NCBI GenBank assembly: GCA_002030045.1
Contig: LQBI01000003.1
Span: 34,225 to 98,224 of the forward strand
Direction of reading: 5' to 3'
Length of the DNA stretch: 64,000 nucleotides
Source of the DNA: Candidatus Aegiribacteria sp. MLS_C
GTDB taxonomy: Bacteria > Fermentibacterota > Fermentibacteria > Fermentibacterales > JCC-6
Below the pieces are notes generated by a model. It was not told where the DNA came from. It saw only the letters and a program-made list of their open reading frames with translations, and searched no databases. Shown piece by piece: positions 17,235 through 27,300 of this stretch (within the stretch, counting starts at the first letter, position 1; each line of letters opens with the position of its first letter). A program made the position numbers and the translations under genes.

Positions 17235-17429
17235 CTACACTTTTCCCGGTCTGACGAAGAGAAGCGACCATACACCGGCCACACCCACGACTATGTAGAC
17301 GATCCTGCTGATGTCCCAGCCCAGGTTGAGGAAACCGGCTATGAGGTCCTTCTCCAGAATCGCGAGGATGCCCCAGTTGATGGCGCCTACGGCGGCGATG
17401 ATCAGCGCGAGCCAGTTGAGGAACTTCAT
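17235..17429 (-). CDS. DUF378 small membrane protein
   Basis: A 64-residue protein with two membrane helices. MKFLNWLALIIAAVGAINWGIL and ISRIVYIVVGVAGVW match the DUF378 (YuzA-like) family in motif and length. The ATG at 17429 is preferred; a GTG five codons upstream (17444) directly follows a GAGGGGGG ribosome site and may be the real start. It is convergent with the antiporter operon. The upstream stretch 17445-17710 has no gene I can support. Confidence 0.82.
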   Translation of the reverse strand: MKFLNWLALIIAAVGAINWGILAILEKDLIAGFLNLGWDISRIVYIVVGVAGVWSLLFVRPGKV

Positions 17430-17711
17430 GTTTCTTGTGTTCACCCCCCCTCGAATGTCCATTGACCCAATTCTGCACAGCGGAGGCGCCGTTGGCAATG
17501 GTGCTGTCCATTGCCGGAGATGATCACCAGGATACCATCGATCCACCGGGACTCAGGGCCGAAGCTCACAGCCTGATCAGTCTTGTTCCTGAACAAGCCC
17601 TGCCGTCCGACGGAATCACCGTATAGACCCCGGAGGGGAGGCGGGAGCGTGAAGGCCGGGCGGCAGTACCCGGTCGGAGCTGAATGCCGGTCGGTAATCA
17701 AAGGAAAAGGG

Positions 17712-17741
17712 GAGCGGGAGCGGCATGCCACTCCCGCTCCT
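17712..17741 (-). terminator. Rho-independent terminator of the cysteine-rich operon
   Basis: A perfect 10-bp stem (GGAGCGGGAG / CTCCCGCTCC) with a 10-base loop, followed on the minus strand by CCCTTTTCCTTT. It lies 27 bases after the stop of the cysteine-rich secreted protein. Confidence 0.8.
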
Positions 17742-17767
17742 TATCATCCAGTCAGCGATCCTGCCTT

Positions 17768-18103
17768 TCAGTGGCAGCCGCCGCAGTGGCCGGAATCCAC
17801 CTCCGGCACCTCCTCGTGGTGTCCGCAGCCGCAGTCCTGATGGGAATCCACGCATTCTCCGGAGGCGCAGTCGTCACATTCACCCGCGCAGCCTTCCACT
17901 TCGCCGCCGCAGCAGCAGTCCGTGTCGTGGTCTTCGGCGCAGTCGCACTCTTCGCAGTCCGCGCAGTCCCCGGCGCAGTAATCCTTTTCGCCGCCGCAGC
18001 AGCATTCGGCGCTCTCCGTCGACACCGGGTCCTCCTGTGCGCCGGCGATCATGAAGACACCGGCGACGGCAACTATCATGAAGGGTATCAGCAGTCTTCT
18101 CAT
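17768..18103 (-). CDS. Secreted cysteine-rich protein with CCCGG-type repeats
   Basis: A 111-residue protein starting at ATG 18103 (signal peptide MRRLLIPFMIVAVAGVFMIA, cleavage near GAQ). The mature part is almost entirely Cys, Gly, Asp, Glu and His: ECCCGGEKDYCAGDC, then a near-repeat DCCCGGEVEGCAGEC, then CGCGHHEE and GHCGGCH at the end; about 27 cysteines. This looks metal-binding or heavily disulfide-bonded in the envelope. Its ATG overlaps the stop of the small Cys protein (ATGA), so it is the third gene of an ArsR-led operon. A metal- or metalloid-binding role is inferred from content and context. Confidence 0.8.
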   Translation of the reverse strand: MRRLLIPFMIVAVAGVFMIAGAQEDPVSTESAECCCGGEKDYCAGDCADCEECDCAEDHDTDCCCGGEVEGCAGECDDCASGECVDSHQDCGCGHHEEVPEVDSGHCGGCH

Positions 18104-18240
18104 CTGTCCTTCTTCTCCCTGCCGCAGCAGTCGTGGCGACTGTCCTCGCCGTGGCATTCCCTTACCTGTTCCGGCGAACAGTCCTCCGGTCTGCCCTTCA
18201 GCCTGTCAGGCCTTTCGCATCTTCGGCTTCCTCCGCACAT
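18100..18240 (-). CDS. Small Cys/His protein with CSPEQVRECHG motif
   Basis: A 46-residue gene, easy to miss because it overlaps the 3' end of the ArsR gene by 43 bases. An exact AAGGAGG lies six bases before its ATG at 18240, and its stop is coupled to the next start by ATGA. It has six cysteines: an early MCGG...RRC, the motif RPEDCSPEQVRECHG, and HDCCGREKKDR at the end. I recall similar tiny proteins with a CxPEQxxxCHG motif from anaerobes, but I have no assigned function. A metal-binding or metal-delivery role is inferred. Confidence 0.72.
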   Translation of the reverse strand: MCGGSRRCERPDRLKGRPEDCSPEQVRECHGEDSRHDCCGREKKDR

Positions 18241-18566
18241 GTCCTGCCTCCTTCGGGTCTGCATTCGAACCTGCCTCCAGCCCTCTCCGCGAACAGCCGC
18301 CGAAGAAGGTGGAGCATTCCATCGAGTTTTTCCCTGTCGACGCTGTAGTGGACGAAATAACCTTCCCTCTCGGACCTTACGAGTCCGTTCAGATGGAGCA
18401 GCCGCAGGTGCTGCGATACCGCGCTCTGTGAAATACCCAGATTCCTGGCCAGTCCGTTCACGCATATGGAGTCGTATTCAAGGAGCAGGTCTATCAACCT
18501 GAGCCTGCTCTCGACCCCTATGATGCCCAGGAACTCGGCGAGAAGGGAAAGTTCTGTGTCCTCCAT
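18198..18566 (-). CDS. ArsR/SmtB-family repressor
   Basis: A 122-residue winged-helix regulator: LLAEFLGIIGVESRLRLIDLLL, then the recognition region NLGISQSAVSQHLRLLHLNGLVRSEREG and YFVHYSVD. The classical alpha-3 metal site reads DSICVNGLA, with one Cys, and two more cysteines lie in the C-terminal tail (FECRPEGGRTC), a possible sensor set. An AAGGAAG ribosome site precedes the ATG. An inverted repeat overlapping the promoter is its likely operator, so it should repress its own three-gene operon until the inducer binds. Confidence 0.92.
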   Translation of the reverse strand: MEDTELSLLAEFLGIIGVESRLRLIDLLLEYDSICVNGLARNLGISQSAVSQHLRLLHLNGLVRSEREGYFVHYSVDREKLDGMLHLLRRLFAERAGGRFECRPEGGRTCAEEAEDAKGLTG

Positions 18567-18581
18567 CGTCTTCCTTTCAGT

Positions 18582-18617
18582 ATATGAGTATCTACTTATA
18601 TACTATTTCGATGTCAA
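18582..18617 (-). promoter_or_regulatory. Promoter and ArsR-type operator
   Basis: On the minus strand TTGACA (18617-18612) is followed 17 bases later by TAGATA. A 9-2-9 inverted repeat, ATATGAGTA-TC-TACTTATAT (18582-18601, one mismatch), covers the -10 region and part of the spacer. This is where an ArsR dimer would block polymerase. Confidence 0.65.
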
Positions 18618-18678
18618 GCCGGAATGCGGTTATGCAGGAACGGTGTCCCCAGGGCAGCTTTGAATGAAGGGTCCGAGG

Positions 18679-19209
18679 CTACTCCGCCGCCTCCCTGCCC
18701 CTCTGAAGGAGCACCTGCACCACGGACATGGCCGGGTCGTTCACCGTCAGGAAGGTCTGCACCGGTTCTTCCATTCCCGGGAACCAGGCCTCCATGGAGA
18801 CCTCGCCTGTGGCCGGAGTGAAGAAGGGCCGGTAGCAGTGGTTGATGATGTACCAGAGTTCCTCCGGGTATATCATCACGTTGCTCCGCAGGTCACCGCT
18901 GTTGTAGAAGAGGGCGTGCTGGCCGTAGACCAGGTATTCGTCGCCTGCCCTGAGGGTGAAACGGGCGTCTTCGTCGTACATGACGTCCCACATCTCCTCC
19001 ATGGTCATATGCCCGTAGGGGGTCCCGTACTCCCAGTGGTCGGGGCGGCCGTCACCGGTGATCACGATGACGGTTATGTCGCCGTCCTCCCTCTCGTAGT
19101 AGCGGGGGTACTCCATTCCTCCCCAGTAGGGATAGGGTGAATACGGATGGAAGGTCTGTGCGGCAAGGGGCACGGCAAGAGTCAATGACAGGACAAGCAA
19201 TATTCTCAT
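18679..19209 (-). CDS. Secreted protein of unknown function
   Basis: About 176 residues from ATG 19209, chosen over the longer frame because an AGGAGGTGA ribosome site lies just before it and a signal peptide follows at once (MRILLVLSLTLAVPLAAQ). The mature part begins with a Tyr/Pro-rich segment (FHPYSPYPYWGGMEYPRYY), then EREDGDITVIVITGDGRPDHWEYG, which resembles part of the GWxTD-type secreted proteins of FCB bacteria, though I cannot confirm that family. No close partner gene. Confidence 0.7.
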   Translation of the reverse strand: MRILLVLSLTLAVPLAAQTFHPYSPYPYWGGMEYPRYYEREDGDITVIVITGDGRPDHWEYGTPYGHMTMEEMWDVMYDEDARFTLRAGDEYLVYGQHALFYNSGDLRSNVMIYPEELWYIINHCYRPFFTPATGEVSMEAWFPGMEEPVQTFLTVNDPAMSVVQVLLQRGREAAE

Positions 19210-19279
19210 TACGTTCACCTCCTGTGTATCTACCCTGAATAACCGCCCTGTGTTCCCGCGGCTCCGGTTCACCGCCCTG

Positions 19280-19837
19280 TCAGATGAGGTCCCTCAGGTG
19301 CTTCTTGAAGGAGAACCTCACCAGCACCAGGAGCAGTACGGCAGCACCTATCACAAGGATGGACATCGCGTTCCACCTGTTGATCACCAGCGCCAGGGCT
19401 ATGGCCGCCGCCGGGGGGTGCTCGGTATCCGTCAGTACCATGAGGAACGTCGAAAGGCCCACGGCCACTCCACCCATGACGATGGGAGTCCCCGCCCAGC
19501 AGATATCCGTGACGGGAGAGATCGACCTGCCGAGAATGGTGCAGACCACCCCGGAGACCACTCCCACGGAGTAGCCTCCCAGGAGCGACCTGTAGCCGGC
19601 GGGCTGGGAGCCGGGAGAGGTGAAGACCATGAAGGCCGATGCTCCTATGGAGGCTATGATGGCGGTCTGGTCGGTGTAGTCCAGGACAAGCAGGACACCC
19701 ACCACGGTGGCCATGGCCAGGAAGCACTGGAACAGGTAGTACCAGGCGTAGCGAAAGAAGTCCGGGTCCAGCAGCTTCCGCCTTCCGCGTTCCCTCTGTC
19801 CGGGTCTCTTCTCCCTGTCCAGTCCGTCGTCCCTCAT
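19280..19837 (-). CDS. HPP family membrane protein
   Basis: A 185-residue protein with four or five membrane helices. IASIGASAFMVFTSPGSQPAG and the DTEHPPAAAIAL motif, which names the family, are both present. HPP proteins have been linked to nitrite transport in plants and cyanobacteria; no substrate can be assigned here. A polar N-terminus of about 28 residues precedes the first helix. It ends 70 bases from the start of the secreted protein on the same strand. Confidence 0.88.
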   Translation of the reverse strand: MRDDGLDREKRPGQRERGRRKLLDPDFFRYAWYYLFQCFLAMATVVGVLLVLDYTDQTAIIASIGASAFMVFTSPGSQPAGYRSLLGGYSVGVVSGVVCTILGRSISPVTDICWAGTPIVMGGVAVGLSTFLMVLTDTEHPPAAAIALALVINRWNAMSILVIGAAVLLLVLVRFSFKKHLRDLI

Positions 19838-19892
19838 GGAAGGGAGAATAACCTCCCCGCGGCTCCGGGGTCAAGGAAACCGATCGGGTGGA

Positions 19893-19921
19893 TTGACCGG
19901 ACCGGACCTCCCAAATATTAT
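19893..19921 (+). promoter_or_regulatory. Sigma70-type promoter for the CotH-like gene
   Basis: TTGACC (19893-19898), a 17-base spacer and TATTAT (19916-19921), about 50 bases before the ATG of the CotH-like gene. Confidence 0.6.
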
Positions 19922-19971
19922 GATGACTGGTAATTACTTTTTCATGACTCTTCAGAGGCGAATACCGGCAT

Positions 19972-22512
19972 ATGCTGATGTCCATCCTTGCGGCGGTCCT
20001 GCTGGCGGGCACTCCTCCCGTGTACCGTCTCACCATAGAGGACCAGTACCTGGCGGAGATGCTGGCGGACCCATACTCCGACGTATGGTACCCGGCACAC
20101 ATCGAGTGCCCCGGCGGCGAATCCGACTGCCTGGTCAAGATCCGGGGCAATACATCCCCGGAATTCCCGAAGAAGAGCCTTGCCATCAATCTGGACGATC
20201 CGGGAGTGCTCGGCAGGACCAGGCTCAACCTCAACGCCCAGTACAGGGACCTGAGCCAGATGAGGGACGGGCTTGGAATGCTGTTGACGAGGCTGATGGG
20301 TTTCCCGTCACCCCTGACCAGCCACGCCCTGCTCTACGTGAACAACGAGTACTGGGGCGTCTACCTGGAGATAGAGAGGGTGGACGGGGATTTCCTGTCC
20401 AGGAACGGTTACGGGCCGGGTCCGCTCTTCAAGGCCACGGACCATACCGCCCGTTTCGGCTGGCTGCCCTCGGGAGTCTCCCAGACCTTCGGCTACCGGC
20501 CCATGTCCGACAGCGAGGTGTACCTTCCCGACCTGCTTCGGCTGATCGATGCCGTCCTTCTGGGAGAGGGCTTCCCCGACATCGATACCGAGATGTTCCT
20601 TGCATACTACGCCGTGGTCCTGGGCATCGTGGACAACGACGGCGGCTCCATGAACTTCTATCTCCACCGTGATGACGACGGCAGCTGGAGGGTATTCCCC
20701 TGGGACAGGGACAGCAGCTTCGGAAGCGAATGGGGCGGATTCTACAACCCGGAACTCTACCGCTGCACCTCCCTCCTTCACCTTCAGCGAACGGCCCTCT
20801 ACTGCAGGCTTCTTCAGGACACGGACATGAGGGTCCTGTTCGACCAGTACCTGATGCAGATCTCGGACCTGATGGAGGAAGAGCTGCTTGCGTCGGTGGA
20901 CTCCATCTACGAGGAGATAAGGGGATTCGTCTACACGGACACCATGAAGCAGGGGAGCAACGCGGATTTCGACCAGGCCTACCTGGACCTGAGGGAGTTC
21001 CTGCTCCAGAGGTCCTCCTTCATTCAGGACAGCATGATGGGACTCTACCGGCCGGTGCCGGTCTGCTCGATCTCCATAGACCCGGTGAACCCCTCCTGCG
21101 ACCATACGCTGATCGGGATAACCGCCTGGACGGAGGAACCGGTGGCGGAATGCTGGCCCTTCATAACCGTGGACAGGGGCGAGACCTTCGGTTTCTATCT
21201 CGAGGAGGTCCCCGGCTCCGGCGGCACCCAGTGGTCCGGGTTCTTCCTGATGCCCGTCAAGACCTACGCCGCCTACTATTCCTTCAGGACGCTGAGCCTG
21301 CAGGCCGAGGAACGGGGATGCCCTGTCTACTTCCACTTTTTCCCCGAGTACGGGTACATGATCTACCAGCACGACTACTGGCTGAGCACCCACCCGGCCT
21401 CGGTGGTCAGGCTCGCGCCGTTCAGACCGGATGAACTGGTGGTGGGGGTCCCGGTACGGTACGGGCCGGACCTGTGGCTGCTTCCACTGGTCAACGGAAG
21501 TACCGGCCCCATGGACCTTTCGCTGTGCTCCGTGGAGCTGGGGGAACCTCCGGGGAGGGTCTTCTTCCCCGAGAGCACGGTGGTGCAGCCCGGGAACACC
21601 CTCTTCATAGCCAGCGACCTGGAGGCTGCGGAGAGCCAGTGGTCCGGCAGGAGCTTCATGGGAAGCAGCGGCGTACAGGACCCCGGAGGCACCGCCCTGA
21701 AACTTCTGGATCCCGCCTGGAAACAGGTCATGGAGGAACAGGTCCCCCAGTCGGCATCCGGTATCCTCCAGGGCTTCCCCCTGGTCATATCGGAGATAAA
21801 CCACTCCGGCGGCGGTGCCTTCGAATGCGGCGACTGGCTGGAGCTGTACAACCCTTCGGAAGAGGCGGTGGACGTAGGGGGGTACCTTCTCGAGGACGGG
21901 GACGGGAACGTCTCCATGGTCCCCTACGGAGGAGGGGAGATCGGACCTCGCGGTTTCCTGGTCCTGTGCAACGACATCGACCGCTTTCGAAGAAGCTTCC
22001 CCGATGTGTCCAACGTCCTGGAGGGTCTGGGCTTCGGTCTATCCGGGGACAGGGAGGAGATCCGTATCTACGACCGTGGAGGCAACCCCTCCGAATCAAT
22101 GTACTACATGACCTCCACTCCCTGGCCGGACAGCAGGGACAGGATACTGAGCCTCCTCTCCCCTCTCGGGGACTGGCACCGCTCCGACAGCTGGGAGGCG
22201 GTGGACAGGCCGGGCACTCCTGGATCGGCCAACCCCGGATGGTTCCATTACGGGGACTGGCTGCAGCTCGGTGCTGTGGACCCCAATCCCTGCAGGGGCT
22301 CCATCATGTTCGATTATTCAGCCGAGAACGCACCGGTGAGAGGCATGATCTTCGATCTTGCCGGCAGACTGGTACTTGACCTGGGAATCCTGCCCCCGGA
22401 GGGAGGTTCCATGATCGCGGAACTGCCGGAAAGGGAGTTCCCTCCGGGCACCTACTTCCTTATGCTCCGCGCAGGCGGCCGGACGGCCTGCAGGAAGTTC
22501 GTCGCGCTCTGA
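19972..22512 (+). CDS. CotH-kinase-like secreted protein with lamin-tail and sorting domains
   Basis: An 846-residue secreted protein. A short signal peptide (MLMSILAAVLLAGTPP) leads into a CotH-like domain (about 20-370): KIRGNTSPEFPKKSLAINL, RLNLNAQYRDLSQMRDGLG, NNEYWGVYLEIERVD, FKA and MNFYLHRDDDGSWRVFPWDRD with the catalytic-type Asp. A middle region of strands follows; then a lamin-tail-like domain (about 600-750) with ISEINHSGG and DWLELYNPSEEAVDVGGYLL; and a C-terminal Por/T9SS-like domain starting DPNPCRGSIMFDYS and ending GTYFLMLRAGG...RKFVAL. CotH proteins can be atypical kinases of secreted proteins; activity here is unproved. Confidence 0.87.
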   Translation: MLMSILAAVLLAGTPPVYRLTIEDQYLAEMLADPYSDVWYPAHIECPGGESDCLVKIRGNTSPEFPKKSLAINLDDPGVLGRTRLNLNAQYRDLSQMRDGLGMLLTRLMGFPSPLTSHALLYVNNEYWGVYLEIERVDGDFLSRNGYGPGPLFKATDHTARFGWLPSGVSQTFGYRPMSDSEVYLPDLLRLIDAVLLGEGFPDIDTEMFLAYYAVVLGIVDNDGGSMNFYLHRDDDGSWRVFPWDRDSSFGSEWGGFYNPELYRCTSLLHLQRTALYCRLLQDTDMRVLFDQYLMQISDLMEEELLASVDSIYEEIRGFVYTDTMKQGSNADFDQAYLDLREFLLQRSSFIQDSMMGLYRPVPVCSISIDPVNPSCDHTLIGITAWTEEPVAECWPFITVDRGETFGFYLEEVPGSGGTQWSGFFLMPVKTYAAYYSFRTLSLQAEERGCPVYFHFFPEYGYMIYQHDYWLSTHPASVVRLAPFRPDELVVGVPVRYGPDLWLLPLVNGSTGPMDLSLCSVELGEPPGRVFFPESTVVQPGNTLFIASDLEAAESQWSGRSFMGSSGVQDPGGTALKLLDPAWKQVMEEQVPQSASGILQGFPLVISEINHSGGGAFECGDWLELYNPSEEAVDVGGYLLEDGDGNVSMVPYGGGEIGPRGFLVLCNDIDRFRRSFPDVSNVLEGLGFGLSGDREEIRIYDRGGNPSESMYYMTSTPWPDSRDRILSLLSPLGDWHRSDSWEAVDRPGTPGSANPGWFHYGDWLQLGAVDPNPCRGSIMFDYSAENAPVRGMIFDLAGRLVLDLGILPPEGGSMIAELPEREFPPGTYFLMLRAGGRTACRKFVAL

Positions 22513-22519
22513 CCCCGTC

Positions 22520-23164
22520 TCAGATATCCTCCGGACCAAGCTCCGGGGGAAAGTAGAGATCTATGGGACCGAAGACGTAAGCCGCCACCTGGTAGGGCGG
22601 GAAGATGACCCGATAGCCCGCCGTCCCTCCCTCGCCGTCGGGCAGGGGCAGAAGACTGTGGTAATTGTCGGGATCGGCCGATGCACCCTCCTCTATCCAT
22701 CCCTCGTCGTCAAGTATCCCGTTCAGTCTCGCCATAACGGAATCGGCGAATGCCCCGAACTCCTCCTCCCCTCCGAGCAGTTCCACGGGACCTATGAAAT
22801 CCTCCAGTTCCAGGTCGTAGACGAACGCCCTGGTCCAGCTGTTCCCGTGTGCGCCTCCCGAGTACTCCCAGGTCCACGCCATGACGCATACCAGGCCGTC
22901 CGGCGAGGGCTCGTCGGTGAAGGTTATCTCCAGGTTCCACTGGGGCATGAACGGATCGTCCAGTGAGTATTCGTCGAACCGGGCCCTGAAGGCCGGAACC
23001 TGCTTCGAGACGTACGCCTCAAGGCTGTCGCCTATGGCCCGGTTCTCCATTGCCGCATCGGAGTAATGAACCGATATCGAGTAACCATCTCCCGCCTCCG
23101 CCCAGTCGCTTCCCTCGATCGAGGCCCGGGGAGCAAGAAGCATCAGCGCAAGAAAGAACGGCAT
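22520..23164 (-). CDS. DUF3298-domain secreted protein
   Basis: About 214 residues from ATG 23164, preferred over the GTG two codons upstream because GGAAGGA then has correct spacing. Signal peptide MPFFLALMLLAPRAS. The C-terminal half shows the DUF3298 pattern: WTWEYSGGAHGNSWTRAFVYDLE and, near the end, IFPPYQVAAYVFGPIDLYFP. Relatives such as the RsiV C-terminal domain bind lysozyme. It is convergent with the CotH-like gene, eight bases apart. Confidence 0.8.
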   Translation of the reverse strand: MPFFLALMLLAPRASIEGSDWAEAGDGYSISVHYSDAAMENRAIGDSLEAYVSKQVPAFRARFDEYSLDDPFMPQWNLEITFTDEPSPDGLVCVMAWTWEYSGGAHGNSWTRAFVYDLELEDFIGPVELLGGEEEFGAFADSVMARLNGILDDEGWIEEGASADPDNYHSLLPLPDGEGGTAGYRVIFPPYQVAAYVFGPIDLYFPPELGPEDI

Positions 23165-23382
23165 GCCCACTCCTTCCGATATATCCTCCGGTATCGTGCC
23201 CGAAACTCAGCCATCCCCCGTTTGCATCCGGTGGATCCAGCGCCGCCCGCTCGGAAGGCTCCGCGACACTTCCCGCAGACGGAGGGACACCTCCCCGGTA
23301 CTCCAGGTCCCGAGTGTGCTTCCGGATCCTAAAGGTAACCGAATCCGTTCCGGCGGACCAGTGAAACACTGAGGAGGATGGA

Positions 23383-24250
23383 ATGAGGGCGATCACGGCG
23401 GCTCTGCTCCTGGCTGCGGCGGCAGGTGCGGACTGCGTGGAGATAGGCTCCGGGGGCACCCCGGTCACCAACCGGCCCTTCTGCGGCTCCTGAGGGGACC
23501 CGGGACGAAGGTACCGGGTCCTGGTACTCGAAGAGGAGATGAACGGTCGGGCATCCATAGAGCGCATCGAACTCTATTCCACCCATGACTTCCAGGCGGA
23601 AGGGTACTACTGCGATTTCGAGATGCCGGTCTGCAGCACGGAGGTATCATCCCTGTCGACATACTTCGAGGCCAGCTACGGGGGCAACCCGCCAGTCCCG
23701 GTCCTCTTCCTCGATACCCTGACAACAGACCGGGCCGACTCCACTCCCGGATGGAACGGCTTCGATCTCGCCGGGCCCTTCATCTACCAGGGCACCGGCA
23801 ACCTGCTGTTCGAGTTCAGGTACATGGGAAGCAGCGGCACCACTGTGAACGTCGGGGCAGCGTCCCTACCGTCGGCGGACAGGTGCCTGGACGGGGAGGG
23901 TATCCCTCCTGCCCCGTGGGCGAAACCATGTCGTTCCTCACCTCCGTGCGCGTCCACTACGCCTCAACGGGAACGGGTCCTCCCCCGTCCCCCCCCTGTC
24001 GATCGCCCCGGCATCGGTGCCCTGCGGGTGTTCCACGGAGCTTCACCTCCTGGTACCGGAGGATGGCGCCGTCTCGCTTTCACTGCTGGACCTGTCGGAA
24101 GGACAGTGCTCAATGTCCTCGACGGCGAGTTCATGGATTCGGGCTGCCACCTCCTGCCCGTGGACCTCTCCGGTCAGCCGCCGGGCGTTTGCCCGGCCCT
24201 GATGCGGATACGGAACGAGGCCGCCGCCTGCGGTCTGGTCAGGATCCGAC
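23383..24250 (+). pseudogene. Decayed secreted-protein gene with sorting domain
   Basis: A good ribosome site (GAGGAGG) and ATG 23383 start a signal peptide (MRAITAALLLAAAAGADC) followed by GSGGTPVTNRPFCGS and an in-frame TGA at 23491. The same frame then continues as sensible protein (GRASIERIELYSTHDFQ..., GNLLFEFRYMGSSGTTV). Near 23900 the sense moves to another frame (MSFLTSVRVHYAST), near 24000 to a third (ELHLLVPEDGAVSLSLLDLS), and near 24100 back (VLNVLDGEFMDSGCHLLPVDLS...), which is the C-terminal sorting domain. One stop plus about three frameshifts make true decay more likely than sequencing error. Confidence 0.75.
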
Positions 24251-24374
24251 ATCGCCTGAGGTTTCAGCTGATCCCGTTCGAAGCAGCGGCATTCGCTCGG
24301 TCCTATCCTCCGGTCCGCGTTTTGAGTATTCTATTCTCTGGCGAATCCATGAAACCCTTTCGTTCGGAGGTCTC

Positions 24375-27300
24375 ATGGGGACCGATATCAAGCGACATCT
24401 CTGGGACGACATCCGCAGGCTCTCGGAAGTCATAGAGGTCCGCTCCGGCGAGACACCCAAGCTCAGGGAGGGCGAGAGGCGCGACGTCGCCATTCTCTTC
24501 CTGGACCTGAAGGATTTCACCGCACTCTCCGAGGACATGGACCCGGAGGCCCTGTACCTGCTGCTGAACAGCCTCATGAAGACCCTGTCCGATACCGTCG
24601 AGGCCTACGGCGGATACGTGGACAAGATCCAGGGCGACTCGATAATGGCGCTGTTCGGAGCCAGGAGGGCTGACGAGAACGACAGCGTACGGGCGGTGAC
24701 CGGCGCACTCAAGATGCTGGAGACCATAGGGGAGGCCAACGGCATACTCGACCAGGTGGGCGTAAGGATAACAGCAAGGGTGGGAATATCATACGGAACA
24801 GTCACTGTGGCTCCCGATCCTTCCGGACACCTCACGGCCATCGGCGACGAGGTCAACCTGGCCTCCAGGCTCGAGGAGGCCGCTCCGGACAACGCGGTAT
24901 TCGTCTCCGCCCAGGTCAGGAGGCAGTGCGGCGAGGTCTTCGAGTGGGAGGACCTGGGCCAGATGGCGATAAGGGGAAGGAAGAAGCCGGCACACGTGTT
25001 CAGACCCACCGGACCGGGTTCTCTGCAGCAGGCCCGCTGGGAGAGGGCAGCCAGGGTCGCCAGGTCACCTCTGGTTGGCCGCGAAGGTGAGATGGAAGTC
25101 CTCAGGAATGCCTGGCGGAGGCAGATGTCCGGGGAACTCGGAGAGAACCGCCTCGGAGGAAGCCGGCACCTGATGATCCTCCTCAGCGGAGAGGCCGGGA
25201 TCGGAAAATCCAGGATGGTGCACGAATTCATAATGGAGAAGAAGTCGGGCAATGAGCCGTTCAGGCTTCTTTTCGGCCGCACCCTCTCCTACGCGCAGCA
25301 GCCGTTCTGGCTCTGGATAACCCTCCTCAGGGGCTACTTCAAGATCGACCTGGGCGACCGGGACGCGGCAACGATACTGAAGGACCGCCTGGAGGAGCTG
25401 GCGGAGGCTTCCGGCCACGGGACGCTGATGGAATACCTGCCCTTCCTGGCCTCGCTACTCTCAATACCCGTGGAGGACCCGTCCTTCGAGGGCCTCGACC
25501 CCGAATCCAGACACGGCGGCACCGTGATGGCCGTAAGGAACTTCGTGGAAGCTGTGGCCATGACCGGGCGTCTGATGGTGGTGCTGGAGGACCTGCACTG
25601 GATCGACTCCGCTTCAAGGGAGGTGCTGGATTTCGTGGTCTCAAACTGCGTGACCGGCGACCCCGTGTTATTCCTGTGCGTGTACAGACCGGTGTGGGAC
25701 GTGGGCGACCCGCTCCGCCCCGAAACCTACGAGAGGTCCGCCGAGGTGCGCACGATGGAACTGGAAGCGGTACCAAAGCATGGATGCCGCAAGCTCATCG
25801 GCCACATGCTGGAGAAAAGCTACCCGGAGGAGGTCGAGGATTTCCTGCTGGAACGGTCAGGAGGCAACCCCTTCTTCCTGGAGGAACTTGTGCTGGACCT
25901 GATCGAGGGAGGCGTCCTGGAGGAGGTGGAGGACAGGTGGACCTTCGCCGCCCCTCCCGACGAGGTCTACGTACCCACAACGCTCAGCAGCCTGATCAGG
26001 TCCAGGATAGACAGGCTGCCCGCGCTCTACCGCAGCGGTCTTCAGCACTGTTCCGTCCTGGGAATGGATTTCCTGATGCGTCTCTACCGCAGGCTCCATG
26101 AGAAGGTCACCGGCGGCGGTGAACCCGAGGAGATAGTATCGGAGCTGGCCCGAAGGGATTTTCTTCGAATGGTGGGGGACGCCCAGGGTACGAAGTTCAT
26201 CTTCAGGCACTTCCTGATACACGACTCCGTGTACGACACCCTGCTGCACAGGAACAGGAGGGTGCTGCACAGGTACGCGGCGGAGGCCATAGAGGAACTC
26301 TTCGCGGATGAGTCCGGCGACCTTGCTTCGGTGATAGCCCACCACTGGGAGAGGGCGGGCAACCGGGAGAAGGCACTGGCCTGGGGTCTCAGAGCGCTGG
26401 ACAGCTGCCGGAGGACCTTCCAGCACGAGGAGGGGCTGCGATGGGCGGACAAGCTGTCGGAGTGGCTGGAGGAGGACGACGCCGAAAAGCGTATCCAGGT
26501 ACTCAGGGAGAAGCAGGAAATACTGAGCATACTGGGACGGAGTGATGAGCAGCTGGCCGTCATAGAACAGATCTCCAGGATCGCGGAGGGTTCAGGTCAG
26601 GAACGTCTCTCGGCGCTGGCGCTCATGCTCAGCGGTTCCTTCAGAAGCCTTGAGGGTCGGATCGAGGAGGCCCAGGCTGACTTCGAGAAGTCGCTGGAAC
26701 TCAGCGAGGATTCGGACAGGGCCCAGGTCTACTACCACCAGGGGGATAACTACTTCAGGGGAAGCAGGTATAACGAGGCCCTCGAGTGCAACGAAAAGGT
26801 GCTCGCCCTCACCGAAGACCTGGTCCTGAAGACCAGGGTGGAACTCTCCTCGGCCTTCATTCACAAGATCCTGGGCAGGCAGGACCAGGTGGAGAAGCAC
26901 CTTTCCCGGGCCTGGAGCATGCTCCAGGAAAGCGCCGGCAGCGGACTCAGCCTGCTGAGGGCCCAGTACTTCGCGCGTTATGCCGGCTTCCTCGGGGACA
27001 GGAGAGACGCTGAAGGGTCGCTGGACTACTACCTCCGATCCCTGGAGCTGTTCAGGAGCTGCGGCGATCTTTCAGGGGAGGCCATGGTCCTCAACAACAT
27101 GCACGGTATCTATTCCGCAAGGGGCGATTACAGGAAGAGCCTCGAGGTGTTGCTGGAGACCGCTGGCATATACACCGAGACCGGCGAGCAGCTGGGCATT
27201 GCCATTGCCTTCTACAACATCGCCATGACCTACATGGCCATGAAGAACACTGACAGGGCCCTGGACTACTTCAACCGTTACCTCGAACTCAGCGAAAGGA

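Noticed and set aside
20308..21804. Minus-strand open frame of 498 codons inside the CotH-like gene
   Set aside because: The plus-strand gene has a signal peptide and three recognisable domains; the antisense reading has none.
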